A stretch of 64,000 bases of DNA from Paraescarpia echinospica (GCA_020002185.1 CM034543.1:32022324-32086323), one strand, 5' to 3'; shown: positions 23,860 to 37,914, counted from the stretch's first letter. Notes: generated by a model from the letters alone, not told the origin. Numbers and translations are program-made.

Positions 23860-26800
23860 ACCCCTCACATTTGTAATATTTCTGATTTCCATCGAGTAAT
23901 TAAGTGAGTTAAGTAACGACATAGTTATTTATAATAAAATGGGGCTGTGAGAACGTATATTACTAAGTCCCTATTTCAAGAACGAGATGAATCGTAGTTG
24001 TGTCCTTGCTACAGAACTGCGTTGACACTGTTTATGGATGTAAAACGCAGCAGCGTGACCACATCTACTTGGACGTTCGTGTGTAAGTAAAATATGAACT
24101 TGTTTACGAAGAAATAAAAACAAACAAAGTGACACGTTTTGTATCATGATTTAGATAGCAATTAATATTGTGTGCAGAGTTTGACGTAAGCAATACGGCT
24201 AAACACTTAAATGGAAATAGTTATGTCAAGGCATGCACGTTTACAATTTCACACCGAACTGAATGTTTCAACAATCTTCTAGTTGACACGTTATCTGCGA
24301 ACAAAGACTCACAACACCATTTTTAGGTCAACCATAATGCTTTCATGTTTCTTGGCCAGCACCGCGCACTGCTATATATTGGGAATATATATACACTCCT
24401 ATAACAATGTCGAATTGCTGAACCTGTTAACGTATGTAGATTGGAATGTATACGTGTAGCTCAAGTTCGTGGCCGTACATGTAAATGTTTACGTACACAT
24501 TTCACGTGATGAAAGTTTCTAATTGAAATATACACCACCGTCTTGATAAATCACTGGACACACAGCATGTGAATTTTTACAAGTTCACACCATTTTTTTT
24601 ATAATAATACACATACTCAAATCATTTTACATTTCACCCTCTGGCAAAGTAGTTCAATCGAACACCATTTCTAATTTTCTGGAAAGCATTCAGCCCCGCA
24701 CGAAAACTGTTCGTACACCAATATCCACCATTGTCTATAGCCTCATCCGTATAGCTGAGTGAATGTTGAGTGCACGAACGTGTTCGCGTTTACAACCACC
24801 AACGAAGCAATACAAACAGGGCAGCGGTTATCGCCAGTACAGTATTTGGATCATCGATTCATTCCCGCTGACCACTTAATTTCTGCTGTCTCCAATTATG
24901 GCATTCCATGCTGGTGATAATAATATCCAGGTAAGTCGAACGTATCGTGGTTGTGATGCCCATTGTTGAATGCATCACCATTCAATTCGCTCACTAATAA
25001 TAACTCAAAATAAAAATGTTTGTGTTTGAAATTCATCACGATTTGGTAGATCAGATTCGCTGCCCAGAAACACTAGCATCTGATGCTAATGGTTCTGGGC
25101 AGCGAATCAACATAGAAAGAGGGGAGTGGTCGTCTGCCCCTGTGAGGAGATTCATTCACACTGCCCCCATAATTAGAGCAACAATACAGCAATGCATAAA
25201 TACACAATCAACACGTCTACAGATTTGACATTGGAAAGATGGCGCTTGTCCTAACGTAAAAACAAAACATTATCAACGTGAACATCAATAAATAACTTTT
25301 CTCCGAGCTCGAATTTGCTCATTTCAGGTGGTTTTGTGGTTTTATGTTATAATGCGTATTATACATTAAACATTCACAATACAATTATTATCCTGATGAT
25401 CAGTAATAAAGTGGCCACATCGCATTTCTAACGAGGCACTGTACCACAGTTGTCGATGCAGTCCCATCAGCGAAGCCGTTATAACTGCAAGATGGAGTCT
25501 ATTCGGGCGCCTGTTCCGTATGTCTCCCGATGCACCCTCTCAGCGAACGAACGACAACCGTTTCGCCGTGGACGCAGGTATCACGACATACAAGTGTCGA
25601 CCGCAGACTACTCGGCTGACGGTTTTGAGCGCGGACCTGTGACGCATTGGTAGTACACTACGTTGCCATGCCGACGTCGACGTCGACGCTTTGCGCGCAT
25701 TCGACCGTGATCTGACAAGAGATGGGGCGGGATATTTCAAAATAAAAAAGCATCATATGAGTGCGGGTAATTAACCTTATAAATTATATATTGATTTACG
25801 TATTAATTACATTTTAGTGCAATCTCTATTGACTTTTTAACAAGTATGTTTAACGGTTTTATCGTATGGACATTTTAATCATATATTTATATATTTTTTA
25901 CAATTACATTGTATTTATTTATATATCTATTAACTCTACTTCTACAAAAGAACTGTGATGGTACATTTCGTGTGGAAAAGAAAAAACGAAACATATTTTT
26001 TTTAGATCATGACGTTTCATAGTATTACATCACATTGAACATATTGTAACATAATTTACACTTTCGGCGGGTTGCTATGACAATTATTGCAATGCAGTGT
26101 TATAGGCAGTACTCATAATAAGCCCGCGGTGATTCAAGACACCCGAGTTACTCTATAATTCAAATATTTCCTTCCTAATTAGCACAACCCATTAATTAAT
26201 CCATTTGTTCAATATTTGTGTGGTGTTTTCAACTGTTCATATCCCTTTTTATGTTCATGTTAGCACCTCTTGTTGCAATGTCTCGGACAGAGTGTACGTC
26301 AATTTGCCACCGTTGACATTGATGTGCTAGCTCGGTTGGCGTATGGGAAAACAAAATGTCGTGGGGCCAACAACACGATGTCGAAGTTCCCTTTCCATAA
26401 TTCAATGCAACTGCCTTTTTTGTTATGAAAGATGAGTACTCTGCATACACGCTGGGTGTTAAAGGGAATACAAACCGCCGATTGCTTGAAATAATATTAT
26501 ATTACATCTTCAAGTATATTTCCATTTCAACAAAGATAATAATTTACTAGATTTCAATGTATTAATAATTTCAAAATTTACGCTGTGCAACTAGCCTTTT
26601 TGGAATATATGCATATTTTGTCGCACTTACCGGTATACCTACGTGTGACGTCAGAGCCGCGAATGTCGTGGAAGATGCCAGCACTTTCAATACATTCACA
26701 GCTTGTTTACAATGATAGATGTTGCGTCGAAGCATGCGTCCGAATAGGTTATTGTGTGATATCCTGATGTAATATAAACACTAGTCATACTAGAGGAACA

Positions 26801-27040
26801 AGCATACAACGATTTGCAAATGATCCATGGAGACGTAACACTTGCTGGCTACAATGTGGGCAAACCAGTATGATGTAATTTCGATGAACTTGATAGGTAC
26901 ATTTACAGAAAAACATGACACTCGTCCGTGATGATGTACGCATGGCGACTCGGGACAAGAAGTTATGGGAAGGTGTGTTCCTGCATGCAATAATAATAAT
27001 AAATATGACATATATTCATTACCCATGTATTACTGTTCTA
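23860..27040. other. Mirror-repeat non-coding stretch; no gene seen
   Basis: This is the counterpart of 58,510-61,640 in the right arm, with many small indels and substitutions. Frames are short and not conserved in both arms apart from chance. A hairpin at 25,054-25,108 is listed separately. Confidence 0.55.
25054..25108. repeat. 27-bp near-perfect palindrome made by local inverted duplication
   Basis: Arms 25,054-25,080 and 25,082-25,108 are reverse complements at 25 of 27 positions, with one base between. The right arm of the large repeat (about 60,440-60,485) has only one of the two halves, joined directly to the flank. The left copy therefore gained a 28-base inverted copy of adjacent sequence. 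Confidence 0.85.
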
Positions 27041-27044
27041 ACAC

Positions 27045-27600
27045 ACACCAATTAATAATAATAATAATAACAATATTGGTAACAATAATAATGGTATTAC
27101 GGTAATTTTTATTGTGCCTAAATCCTTGATCACCAAAGCTCAAAGGTACATCGAGACAAAAGGGTTGGTCAATCACAAAGTCTTTAAGTAGTACTCATGT
27201 TGTCAATAGATGAGTGGGTACGCCAATGAGCTATAGTGGGGGAGCAAGATTATAAATGTCAGTTTTAAAATGACGGTGGACTTGTGTAATGCTTTCAAGT
27301 GATCTAACACTAAAAGGAGACATATTCCAACGAGTTTGTACAGCAACATAAACAAATATTTCCAATGTTCACTCTGGGAACAAAAAGGAAGTCAGCAATA
27401 GATGATCTAAGGTTTTGTTACAGGATTAAGCAATGGAAGTAAATAAGCTGGTTGCTTACATGAAAACGCCTGGTAGGTAATGGTGCAGATCTTAATATGA
27501 TACGACATTGGACAGGAAGTCATTGCAAAGACACCACAAGTGGCATAGTATGAGACAACTGCAGACACCGAATCACAAACCATGCTAAGCAATTCTGTAC
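27045..27600 (-). mobile_element. CR1/L2-like LINE 3' end relic, left arm
   Basis: Mirror of 57,930-58,505. The minus strand keeps parts of the typical C-terminus and ends in an (ATT)n tail at 27,055-27,070. See the right-arm copy for the peptide evidence. Confidence 0.65.
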
Positions 27601-29100
27601 ACGAGTAATGTTGTGATATCCGTAAGGGGAACGTTGTGGAAAAAAGGAATTATAATAGTCCGGTCGTATTTTATGGATATTATATTATATTATATGACTT
27701 AGCCTTCATAATTTATGTTGTTTTAAAATCCAGTTCGCCCCTAAAAGAACTGTGTTATTAATGATGATGATGAAGCAGCAAAACACTCTATATGCAAGAT
27801 ACATTGTTTGAGGAAAGTCCAAATATAACGCTCACATTCTGCTTTTATCTCTCAGCCAATCCCGAACTTTGTTGCAAAGGTACGCTTCAAAAACAATAAC
27901 ATATGCTACGTACAAACACATGTAGGCAACGTACATCAGAACATTGATTTGAAAATAAGTTCCATCGAACAGGCTGCCATACTGACATGTGCAACAAGAA
28001 GAGTTCATGGTTATTCACCTGAACAGTTTGGAAACAACCACAGTAACACCAAACCTTCTTTGAGGATATGGTTATATTCCACGAGCATGTAACACGTGTT
28101 ACAATTCAATGCCATCGAAACCGCAAACTCTAAGACTATACTTCTAATATGAGTTATAGTACGCTTAGGTCCAGATCACAGTCACGTGTAGATGTAGCTT
28201 CCTTCATAAATGCATCCCCATCACATAAGTTTATTTAGTTGTAAGGACAATCAATGTTCTTTTAATAAGTTACGTTTTGTAATATATCGTGATTGGCTTA
28301 TTGTTCAGTAAACTCCGGCATTAAAACAATATATTAATGTACACTTACTATTTAACAAACATGGTGTTGTTCAGATTATTAAACAACATACTCAAATAAC
28401 GATAACTTTAATAAGAAATATTTCAGAAAAATAAAAAACAATACAAATGCAATGTTTGTTTACCATTGTATGTCAACAAGTTTTAATATGTTTTCCGTAC
28501 GATGATGAATACAAACATTGCTTAATAATAGCTACATTACGAGTCAAGAGTCACCTGTATATGTTCACTACTTAGCTCATATTTTGCAGAGTCTTAATTC
28601 CCGGACATATATGACACTTGCCAAAGATAACTGATCGTTGTCAGTAATTATCTTTCAAATATAATTCTAAACACATTGCTGAATGAGCTGCTGTCTTTTT
28701 TAAATTGGCCTCTCCAAGAATGATCACAGTGCAAAAACTATCACCAAAGTGACCAGGGCTGACAACAAATGTTTCTAAGTCAAATTTCATCTTACACCTT
28801 TTTGATTCTGATCAATTGACATACTTTTTATAATAGATGATAGTAGAAGAATGTTCCGTGTACATATCATTTAAATGTTCAAATTGTATTTAGAATTGTA
28901 AATTGACGTCGGTAACGTCAGCTAGACACGCTGTAAAAATCAGGTTTGATGTCAAGAAGCTGTCAGTATAAAAGTAATTCATATCACATTGATATACTTG
29001 TGGAAACTATACTTATCCATATGTACAATAAGAACACATAATGTACTTGTTTGAAATCAAACATTTATTTTTGACCCACTACAACCCCGCTGCCTATTAA
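27600..29100. other. AT-rich mirror-repeat stretch; no gene seen
   Basis: Corresponds to about 56,470-57,930 in the right arm. No motif-bearing frame was found on either strand. Confidence 0.5.
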
Positions 29101-29101
29101 G

Positions 29102-29215
29102 TGATTCAGCCAACGAAGGTCTTCGTTCTGGTGTCGATTCTTATTCTCTCGGTGTTGAGAATCCAACATACCATCTCATTATATAGCAACCAACCCTGGC
29201 TGTCGTGCATAGTCT
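29102..29215 (-). pseudogene. Relic promoter and exon 1 of the peptide family, left arm
   Basis: The minus strand carries GCACGACAGCCAGGGTTGG, then a TATA box in GCTATATAATGAG (about 29,178-29,187), then a diverged exon 1 ending near GAACGAAGACCTTCGTTGG. The donor site and all coding exons are missing. It points away from gene B, about 5.5 kb from it, so the two form a head-to-head pair. Confidence 0.75.
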
Positions 29216-30446
29216 ACGTGTTTTCTCTCATGGACTAAAAACAAACTTTTTTTATATAAAAAAACGTGATCATTGCCACGGTATAAGATAACCCCAATGG
29301 CAGGTATGTTTGCTGACTTGTTCACTTTTACCAGAAAAAGGTAACTTTCGTCAATATAAAATACAATTTGAAACCGAGTTTGTATGTTATTTTACTTTTA
29401 TAATGAAACGTTCTTAACACTAGAATATATATCTTGAAGGTTTTCTGTCTGAAAAAATGTTTGTAATTTGAACGTAACGCCCGTAACTATTGAACTAGTA
29501 AACAGCGGCAAGTGGCACTTTTGGGGAATTTCTGCATACCCGCAAATACCCTTCAAGTTTGTTTTTATCACACACCTAACCACAAAGTGAGACACAGTGC
29601 AACTCAAAGTGGTGGTGTTGGATATAGGATTACCCTAATGTTGTTGTTTACGCGAGCCTCAAGGGGGGGGGCAAAAGGACTGTCTTTAAGAGTTTCCAAG
29701 TGTTTTGGCGAGCCTCAGAGGTGCAAACAAATGGTTACGGAGACCCTCTATATTGTTGGTTTGGTGAGCCGCTTCCCCCTCAATGCTCACCACGTTCCGA
29801 CGCCAATGCCACTGATTCAGCAAACCTCCTGCTACGAATTGCAGGAAAAGGGAAATATGGATAGCAAACACCACGTAGGCAGAGTGTATGTGTAACATTG
29901 TATACATATAGACTGTAATATAAAGCCAGTGCAAATATGTAGAGTCACTATTTGTCTGGTCACGTCCGTAAACCTCTACGCTAGCATGCTTGAAAAAAGT
30001 GATTTATTGGTGTTTACGTTGATATACACCTGTAGTTATGTGTATGTCAGCACATGCGTTATCTATCCGACTCCATACTTCCGACATTTTAAACGTGCTT
30101 TAACTTGGTAAGCGTGTTGAACGTGTGCTTCAGCATATCTATGACTCCATACCTCTAACATAGTAAACGTTAATTAACTTGGTAAGCGTGCTAAACGTGT
30201 CCTTCAGCATATCTGTGCTAATACGTTACGTTTGGGGGAAGAAATACAGTTGTATCTACTCCCAGAATAATTACAACAACGGACAGAAGAAAGCTGAATG
30301 AGCGGAAGGAAAACAACCGCGATGTTGTTTGGCTAATCATGAAGATTATTTAATAGAAAAGATGATAAGGGCAGCTCATTTATAAAAGCAGAAATTAGGT
30401 TGCAGCCAGGTCGCAGAGCAGGCAAAGGAATATATTGCACCAAACA

Positions 30447-31133
30447 AGTGACAATTTAGTAATGAGGGATATAAAAGTGGGAAGAAGAGGATGACAAGTG
30501 GAAGAAGAATGTTGCCAGTAGGGAAGATTGGAAATGTATATCTGCAGTGGATAATTGTTAGGGCATTTCTGCAATACATGTATGTGAAGCATGATGATAT
30601 TCGTCGTCAACAGCTATTTAATGTTGTAACACAACTCAAAGAACATGGGTCTGCTAATCACTTGACAGTCATGTATTTGTATGTGTAGTGCTTTCAGCCA
30701 AAAAGTTGTTTTCCATAATAAACATGGTTGAAACAAAATTAGGTCACGCACATTATGTGTGAAACATTTATAAGGCATCTTAAATGTATTCATTAAGGAG
30801 AAATATTTCCACCAGGGTGGAAAGATCTTCTCTAAAAATAAAATATTGCCTTTCATAAAATGCCACTTGAGAATTTTACGTTAAACTCCTTCGGCGATTC
30901 AGGTCTACACATGTTTTATGTCAACATTTTGTTAGCAGTTATACACTTTTGTCTAGAGTTTACAAGAAACAACACAGCGCAAAACATAACATAAATGTGA
31001 AAATTCATACGTAACCGCACGAACGTTTATTCTTTTTCAACGAACTGAACGTTGCAAAAACTAAGCGTATTCACATTTCATCAGTGTACAAAAACAACAT
31101 CGCAATTATTTTTGTCATCCATGATGGCTTGAT
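30447..31133. repeat. 0.69-kb insertion private to the left arm
   Basis: Between CACCAAACAAG and TGACCAAACACC the left arm has about 687 extra bases; the right arm (near 55,116) joins the two almost directly. No terminal inverted repeats, poly-A tail or coding motif were found. Its nature is unknown, and a deletion in the right arm is equally possible. Confidence 0.65.
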
Positions 31134-32424
31134 GTGACCAAACACCGTATATCAAAACAAGACCGCGAAGAGCGCGCAGTTACCATTGTTTAAAAACAAA
31201 CGACGTCATACAGTTCGCCATTCTGAAGGCGCGCCAAGCCAGCCAGAAGTTTATGGTATATTCCAAATACGAAGGTCGGAGAGTATGTGAAGTTTACGTC
31301 CATCATCCCTTGTCGTGATAGTGTAGAATTGTGAAATAAAATTCATATAGGCACGAGGAGAGACATAAGCATATTTGTCAGCGTCTAGTCCATGTTGCTA
31401 AGTCTATGACGACGCAGGGACCGCGTGGTTCCTGCGATTGTAAAGTTTTACATTCCGAACAACTGATTTACATCATAAAAGATTAACATCGTGATATATA
31501 TGGAGTATTTTTTGTTTTGTATATAGATATTACGTCCAACGCGTGTTGCCGTAGATAACTCCCGCAAAAAATGCCGCTCTGATCGTATCCCAGTCTAATC
31601 CCATGTCCAACAAATGTTATACGACATAGTGCGTACACGAAGAAAGAATATAAGTATCAATTTTAGCTTTACGTTATAACATGTTTAATACGTTAAGGTT
31701 ATCATGCATTGTTCATTCGACCACTAACGGTGATTATAATAATAATTACATATAATTACGCACATGTTTAGAGATATGTCACCTAATTGCTATGTTCCTG
31801 TGATCATACTAAACATATACTATATACGACTCAAATTGGTTGAAGGACTCTCACGGAAGCATCTTGCCGTGGCGTAGTGATAATTACTCCGGCCTCCCAA
31901 TCGAAAGAAACAGGATTTGAAATATTTTGCTGCCGTTTCAAATATTGAGAAATTTCGTTTACTGTATATGTTGTTTTAGTCCATTCAGCAGGACAATTGA
32001 GCACCTATAAATTGATGGATATAATTATCATATCAACGAAAAGTTGTCACGCACTAATGACAGTATAGAAGGTTCTCGAATGGTGTTTTCAAAACGAACG
32101 CAACTTTAGAGGGTGCGTAGGATAGCGATGCGAATCGCTACAACGCGGTGGTTGGCTTCAACAGCGTCACAAAATTAGCGTTACATACTTATCTGTAATT
32201 GGATATAGAGGTTTTATAATAGTGTTGCAGTTGATGATCAAATTTAATCCGTTCTGAAAGGGAAATTAAAAACGGACTCGCTCTTTCCATAGTGAAACTC
32301 TGCACATATTGATGACATAGTGCATCATTTCATCACGGTTCCCATTCCCATTAAACACGTTCGTATACTATATTTACATCTTCCGTCTTGGTGTCTTGTC
32401 AAACCGGGAGCCACAGTTTCGTTG
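31134..32424. other. Upstream flank of copy B; no gene seen
   Basis: Mirrors about 53,832-55,115. Frames are short and lack motifs. Confidence 0.5.
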
Positions 32425-34689
32425 ACAAAATAAATTAGGATTTTGCGAAGTATAAATAAAAAGATACGTTACGCCTAAACTGGACAGCTGTTCATGAGGC
32501 AAAAAAACAGGATATGTCATTAACAAGTCGCTTTTTCTTACTGAGAGGGTACTTTTTGACGTTTTTCAACACGACTTGAATTGACTACTAAAATGCGTGT
32601 TCCAGCAAACGACGTGAACTTTAGCGCCGCTGACATTATAGTAACATAAAACATAGTCCCACCAACGTGTTGTCATTTCTTACGTCAATACTGATTATTA
32701 ATTATGAAACTGCGTGCATGTGCAGAAAAACAGGTGTCAATACGGTACATCTCTCGATCTCCCCGGACTATTTCTGCGCAGATGTTTTGCTACCCTTCGC
32801 GAAGCCAATCTTTGAACACTGTTATGTTTTTGTCACACACAAAAAATGCAACTGAAATCTATTTGAGACTTACGTCCAGGGAGGAACCAAATACCACTTT
32901 TACAACACCTTCGTATTATTAATTGTGAAACTGCATGCAGACGAACGAGCGCAGGTGTGAATACGGTACAATTTTCGTTCTCCCTGGATTATTTCTGTGC
33001 GAGGCGTATTTTGCAACGCTGCTGTTTTTGGTCACACAAAAAACGCAACTGAAATATATTTCAGCAATACCTCTAGGGAGGAACGAAATTGCAGTAAGGC
33101 TCAATTTGGGTCAGAAAATGAAGTTCAATAATTAGCAGCGCCATCAGACGGATAACTAAGTATTTTATTTCGTGGTATGTCTTCTGCAAAGAATATTGTG
33201 TTATTTATTTCTACAACATTTATTTAGAAAGCTAAAAAAAATGACGTGGTCTTAACACTTTCTTATTCTTATGTAATTCTGTAGAATACTTTATTTTCTT
33301 TATACATCTACATTACTTAATGCAATGTCTTTGATAATGAAACTTTTTGATAATACCTGAAACAGTTTCGTTGCAGGTGTTAGTATAATTATCTATAAAT
33401 CTCGTTTTCCGAATTAGTCTAATTATCTATGAATATCGATTTGTGTGTACATCTATAATCAGGCACCCACTAGCCGGAAGCTGCGGGATGCGATGAGCCG
33501 GTTCTTTGGTCAGGTCAATATATACTTACTGGTGTAACCGCCAAATTTGTGTGTATTCAGTATGGTATGTTGGTTACGTTCGTATACTGGTATATTATGA
33601 TCCATTAAATTTAGTATCACATAAATGAAGCGGCTTCGTGTATATTCGGAAGTTTGCAATAACAAAGGTGAAGAAATGTGATTTAAACAAAGAATATGTT
33701 GTTGACCGGTTGGGAATGATTAATGTATCACTTAGTTTTACATAACTATCATTAACAGTAAATGACAGTTGGGCTATGATCAAGAAGAGGTGTTATGCGA
33801 GAAAAGCCAGTTGTTTAGGATAATTCTCTGTGACTGATTTGTCAGTTAACTTAACTACAATTAGCCAGCATTCATAAAACCGGTCCCTGAACATAAATAA
33901 AAAAGACTGTGGAATGGCATATTGTGTGCGCAGGTATATTGAATGTTAAATCTTCTCAGATTGTTAAAGAGAAATATGATAGTTGACCTACTCCTTAATT
34001 CCCATATATTCGACCAGATAAGGGTGGAACAGAGAGGTTATTAATTATCACTTCTTTATAGTAAGCTATGTAATAATACCTATATTATATATGTTGAACA
34101 TTAAAACAAAGGGATTATTCCCAGCTTACAAAACACATAGGGCCAATGTAGTATCAATAAACTTATACAGTTGTCATCATTGGCCAAATCACGTGTTGCT
34201 ATTCAGGAATATTAAGTGTATAAAAATATGCTCGGATATGTTCGTGGGACGCTAGCCTTTGTGGGCCCTAGGCACGTGCCTGTAAGTGCATAGTACCTAA
34301 TTCGCCACTGAGAATAATGCAATGTCCATGCCGAGGTTCTCTTCCTTTCGCCATCTCCTCTAAGAATGAAGTTGGATGGAGAATTCGACCGAAAACGAGT
34401 AGTTGTTTGGAGAGTAGCAATAATGGTCAATATCAGACAATATGCTGTGGTATATTGTGGGCGACATGTACAACATGATGATGATGACGCAGACACTCAA
34501 CAACAAAATCTGTAATTCCAGTCGGTACAAACGCCGTTTTTTTTAACAACTCACCTGTTTGAGACGGCAAATTCGAAGTGACAGTGAACACGTGTTCATG
34601 CTAAAGAAACCTATGATTTGTTTGACTTCGCGCTAAAGGTCACGTCAGGATTTTAATAAAAATGTTTGTTCGGTATACTGTAGATGACA

Positions 34690-34760
34690 TGAATCACGTA
34701 GGCCCAGCACGACAGCCAGGGTTGCTGGCTATATAAAGAGGCAGTATGTGTGAGTCAACA
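34690..34760 (+). promoter_or_regulatory. TATA core promoter of gene B
   Basis: TATA box CTATATAAAG at 34,729-34,738, preceded by GACAGCCAGGGTTG. The GTTGGTTG of A is GTTGCTGG here. Start inferred near 34,757. The GAACACGTGTTC palindrome is also present about 150 bp upstream. Confidence 0.75.
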
Positions 34761-34957
34761 CAGACAGAGCAGGACTCAACACCTGAACGAAGACCTTCTT
34801 GTTGCAGAATCAGGTAAGTTGATTTGATGTTTGCTTTTATAAAAAGGAGATCGTGTTAAAAGGGGATCTCTAAGCTTTGAATAACATTGATGAATGATCG
34901 TTATGTCTATTTCAAGAACTCCAGTTATTTTCTCTTCAGAGTTGCCGTGTAGAGAGA

Positions 34958-36103
34958 ATGCGTGCGAGTGTGCTCTTCCTGTTCGCCTTCCTGGCGTTGG
35001 CGTTTGTCACGGCTTACGCAGCTGATGAGGTAAGTGTCTATGTTAATATTGTTAATTATCACGCCTTTGAAGTTGAGTAATGGGCGAATACAAACAGACG
35101 GGAAGTTGGTTCTTGTTAACTGATGCAATCAAGCACAGCGTATAATTGTTTACAAAACGTCATATAGGATTTATGTCAGAGGTAAGTACAGACAGAGCGT
35201 GTGTTACCACTGTAACAACAAAAACAGGTTAAATCATTATTCTTATTGCGTATTTGTCAGTCAGTTTAATTTTTCTCGTACACATTTCGTTTGGTATTAG
35301 TTCTTCAGGCGACTAACGCTAGATGGTCACACAATAACAATAATTCTTCTGTACAAAGCTGTCACCGGTATTCCCCAGGCGCATTCTGGGGGTCGTCAGA
35401 CCGACGTAGAAATGCGAGAGGCGTTACTGGCTCTCATTTCGATTCAAGTTCTGATACTGTCCTGTAACATAAATATGTACGCAATATTGTTTGTGTTCGT
35501 AACATATACTTCTCTTCTGCACCGATATTCAGGTTTGTTTAACTAGATATATTAAAATGCGCCATAACATGCAAACTGATAAACTGTGACGTTATTCTAC
35601 AGGAAGAAGCGGACGACACAAGTGTGTCAGTGAATGAAGACAGCGAAGACGTGTCTAGTGAGTATGTCTCTGTGTGAGTGTGCATATTTGCGTGTGCGTG
35701 TATGTGTGTTTGTGTGCGTGTGCGCGAGTGTGCGTGCGTGCGTATGTGTCTGTGTATGCGATTCGTGTGCGTGTTTTGTGTATGTGTTTCCGTTTGTTTG
35801 GGTTGATGTTTGTGCTTGAGTTTGTGTGTGATTGTGTGCATGTGAATGGGAATATGTGTTTGCGTGTCACAATGTGAATATTGGTGTATGTGTATGTGTG
35901 TTTTCGTGGGTGTTTTGTATATATACACGTGTGGATGACTGTGCGTCTGATTGTGTGTTTATTGTTGTGTTAATTACCAAATTACTCTGATTTCTATATG
36001 GGCGATTAAACAACTGTGTCAAGTAACTAATATATATGTTTCCTTCTTTACAGTTACAGGCGCTCGTGCCATACGAGGTATAGTATGGTTTGTGCTTATT
36101 TAA

Positions 36104-36138
<35 letters not shown>

Positions 36139-36704
36139 CATAATATAGTATTGGTTCTTGTAATTGTAATGTTTTAATATTATCGAGTTAACGATAAGCT
36201 AGAGAAGATAATAATGTCACAAATGCCACCCTTTGTAGTTCGCTTTGTTGAACAGGAATTATTTGAGAAAATCGTTTTGCTTCTACACCGTGACAGTTTT
36301 AAACAAACTCAATTTTGACGAAGTACACATACGCCTAATTTATAATGTGTCTAATTTCAAGCCGGTGTCATAACATATCATCTTACGTACAGCAGATTTT
36401 TACAAAATGGTAACATGCACGTGTTGCAGCAAACATCCCACCACCCCCACCGCCAAAACACGAAGGAGCGAAGGGTCCGCCTAAAACTCGAGGACGAAGC
36501 CGACGCCGACGTGGATGTGTCTGCTACTACTGGTTCTTTGGCAACTCCGAGTGGACGTGGTATGGATGCAAAAGCAGAGGGGACAGAGGCTGCGAAGCTT
36601 ACGCCTGGCGCGGTGGGCACTGGAGCTATGGTATGGTGGAAAGTCGCCGAGGCTGTGAGTGCAGATGCTACTTCAACAAGTACGTTAAATGCTGGTCCAG
36701 GTAG
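34958..36704 (+). CDS. Gene B: secreted cationic 8-Cys peptide precursor
   Basis: Paralogue of gene A, 141 residues. Exon 1 (non-coding) is about 34,757-34,813. Coding parts are 34,958-35,029, 35,603-35,657, 36,054-36,077 and 36,430-36,704, with the same phases as A. The signal peptide and acidic part are identical to A at the protein level. Exon 4 reads ITGARAIR. The linker has six prolines without the TA interruption, so it is three residues shorter, and the RSRRRR site is kept. The mature domain (79-141) has all eight cysteines but differs from A at mature positions 9, 11, 12, 13, 20, 22, 24 and 33, all before Cys48; the last 30 residues are identical. Only one silent difference (Cys48 TGC to TGT) is seen in the mature domain. 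The intron between exons 2 and 3 is only 573 bp. The same defence-peptide inference as for A applies. Confidence 0.85.
35658..35960. repeat. TG-rich tract in intron 3 of gene B
   Basis: Counterpart of the tract in A, slightly shorter, starting at the exon 3 donor. Confidence 0.9.
36106..36135. repeat. TA microsatellite in intron 4 of gene B
   Basis: (TA)n just after the exon 4 donor; longer than in A. Mirror in C at about 48,497-48,520. Confidence 0.85.
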
Positions 36705-36851
36705 AGGATTTCCTCGCATGTGGTTCACCACTTGTCCGGCAAGGGTCGCAGCACTGCCAGCAGACGACAACATGGCCGTGACATCGAACGTTATCACTTG
36801 ACTGTAGTTGACTTTCTTTGACTCTCCCTATACAGTTTAGTTTAGTTTTCC

Positions 36852-36891
<40 letters not shown>

Positions 36892-37092
36892 TATCTGTCT
36901 ACGCGTCATAGCTTTATTATGATTTCGTGTGATCTCGGAGACATGGAATGGAAACCTAGAAACTGTATACGTAATTACTTCTTTCACTCCTGAACTATCA
37001 CCGGCAACTTTCCATATTGTATGATTTCTTTTACCACGGTGAGCTGTATTGAAACACGGTACGACTTTATACGCGGTCAGTGAATCAGTGAT

Positions 37093-37098
37093 AATAAA
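37093..37098 (+). terminator. Poly(A) signal of gene B
   Basis: AATAAA about 390 bp after the stop, in the same context as in A. Confidence 0.55.
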
Positions 37099-37914
37099 AC
37101 GTACTCCGCCAAAAATGAATGTGTTACGATTTACATTCTGAACATAGCCGTTCACTATCGTTCGCAGTCACTAAGACAAGTTTTGTTGCGAAACGATTAA
37201 AATAGTAACACGCCAGCATGCATAAATAAGGTACGTATTGCGTAACAGTTAAAAGATAATCGAGAAAAGCTTCCTTCAAGATCGGAATATTGGGCCTATA
37301 TTCAATACATCGACGAATAATACACACATCCTATTATCACAACTCGTCTGCAGCATAGGATTGTCGACGTGATCTGTATCTCGCGGGAGGAGACGTTCAG
37401 GGCGTCTCAATCTCACTTGTCCCACGCATATTAGAATCAACCACTCACCCCCTTCTTACTGTTATAAACAGTTCGCTGCCTATGTCAAATTAAGTGGGAC
37501 CCGATGGGAAAGGTAATGAAGAAACCGTGTTACAAATCATGGCATTATTAATGTCACATATGTTCTCCATCCCTATATGAAAGAGGCAGCACCACACTGA
37601 TGCTATTCAAGTGTTTGTCTCATTGTTAATTTTACATAACACCAGAACCATTTGTAAAAGCACAACTCGGCATATGAGGTCGCATCCCGTTGTTTCTTGT
37701 ACACAGTGACACTGCAAGAGATCTCCAACAAGATGAGCGTTACCTTATAGGGCTCACTATTTGGTAAGAGATGCTGCGTTTCAGTATGAACCAGGCACAA
37801 GATGAAGCAACATAAAAGCGCCAACTACGGCGTTGAGACAGGACGATATAGCGTTCCTGATACACGTCACACATCTGATCCCATACACATGTTCCTGATA
37901 ACATCGCTCTATTC

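Noticed and set aside
36415..36801. Second sense frame of 128 codons over exon 5 of B (and C)
   Set aside because: It starts inside intron 4, is interrupted by a stop in A, and does not match splice phases; silent substitutions in D support the Cys-rich frame.
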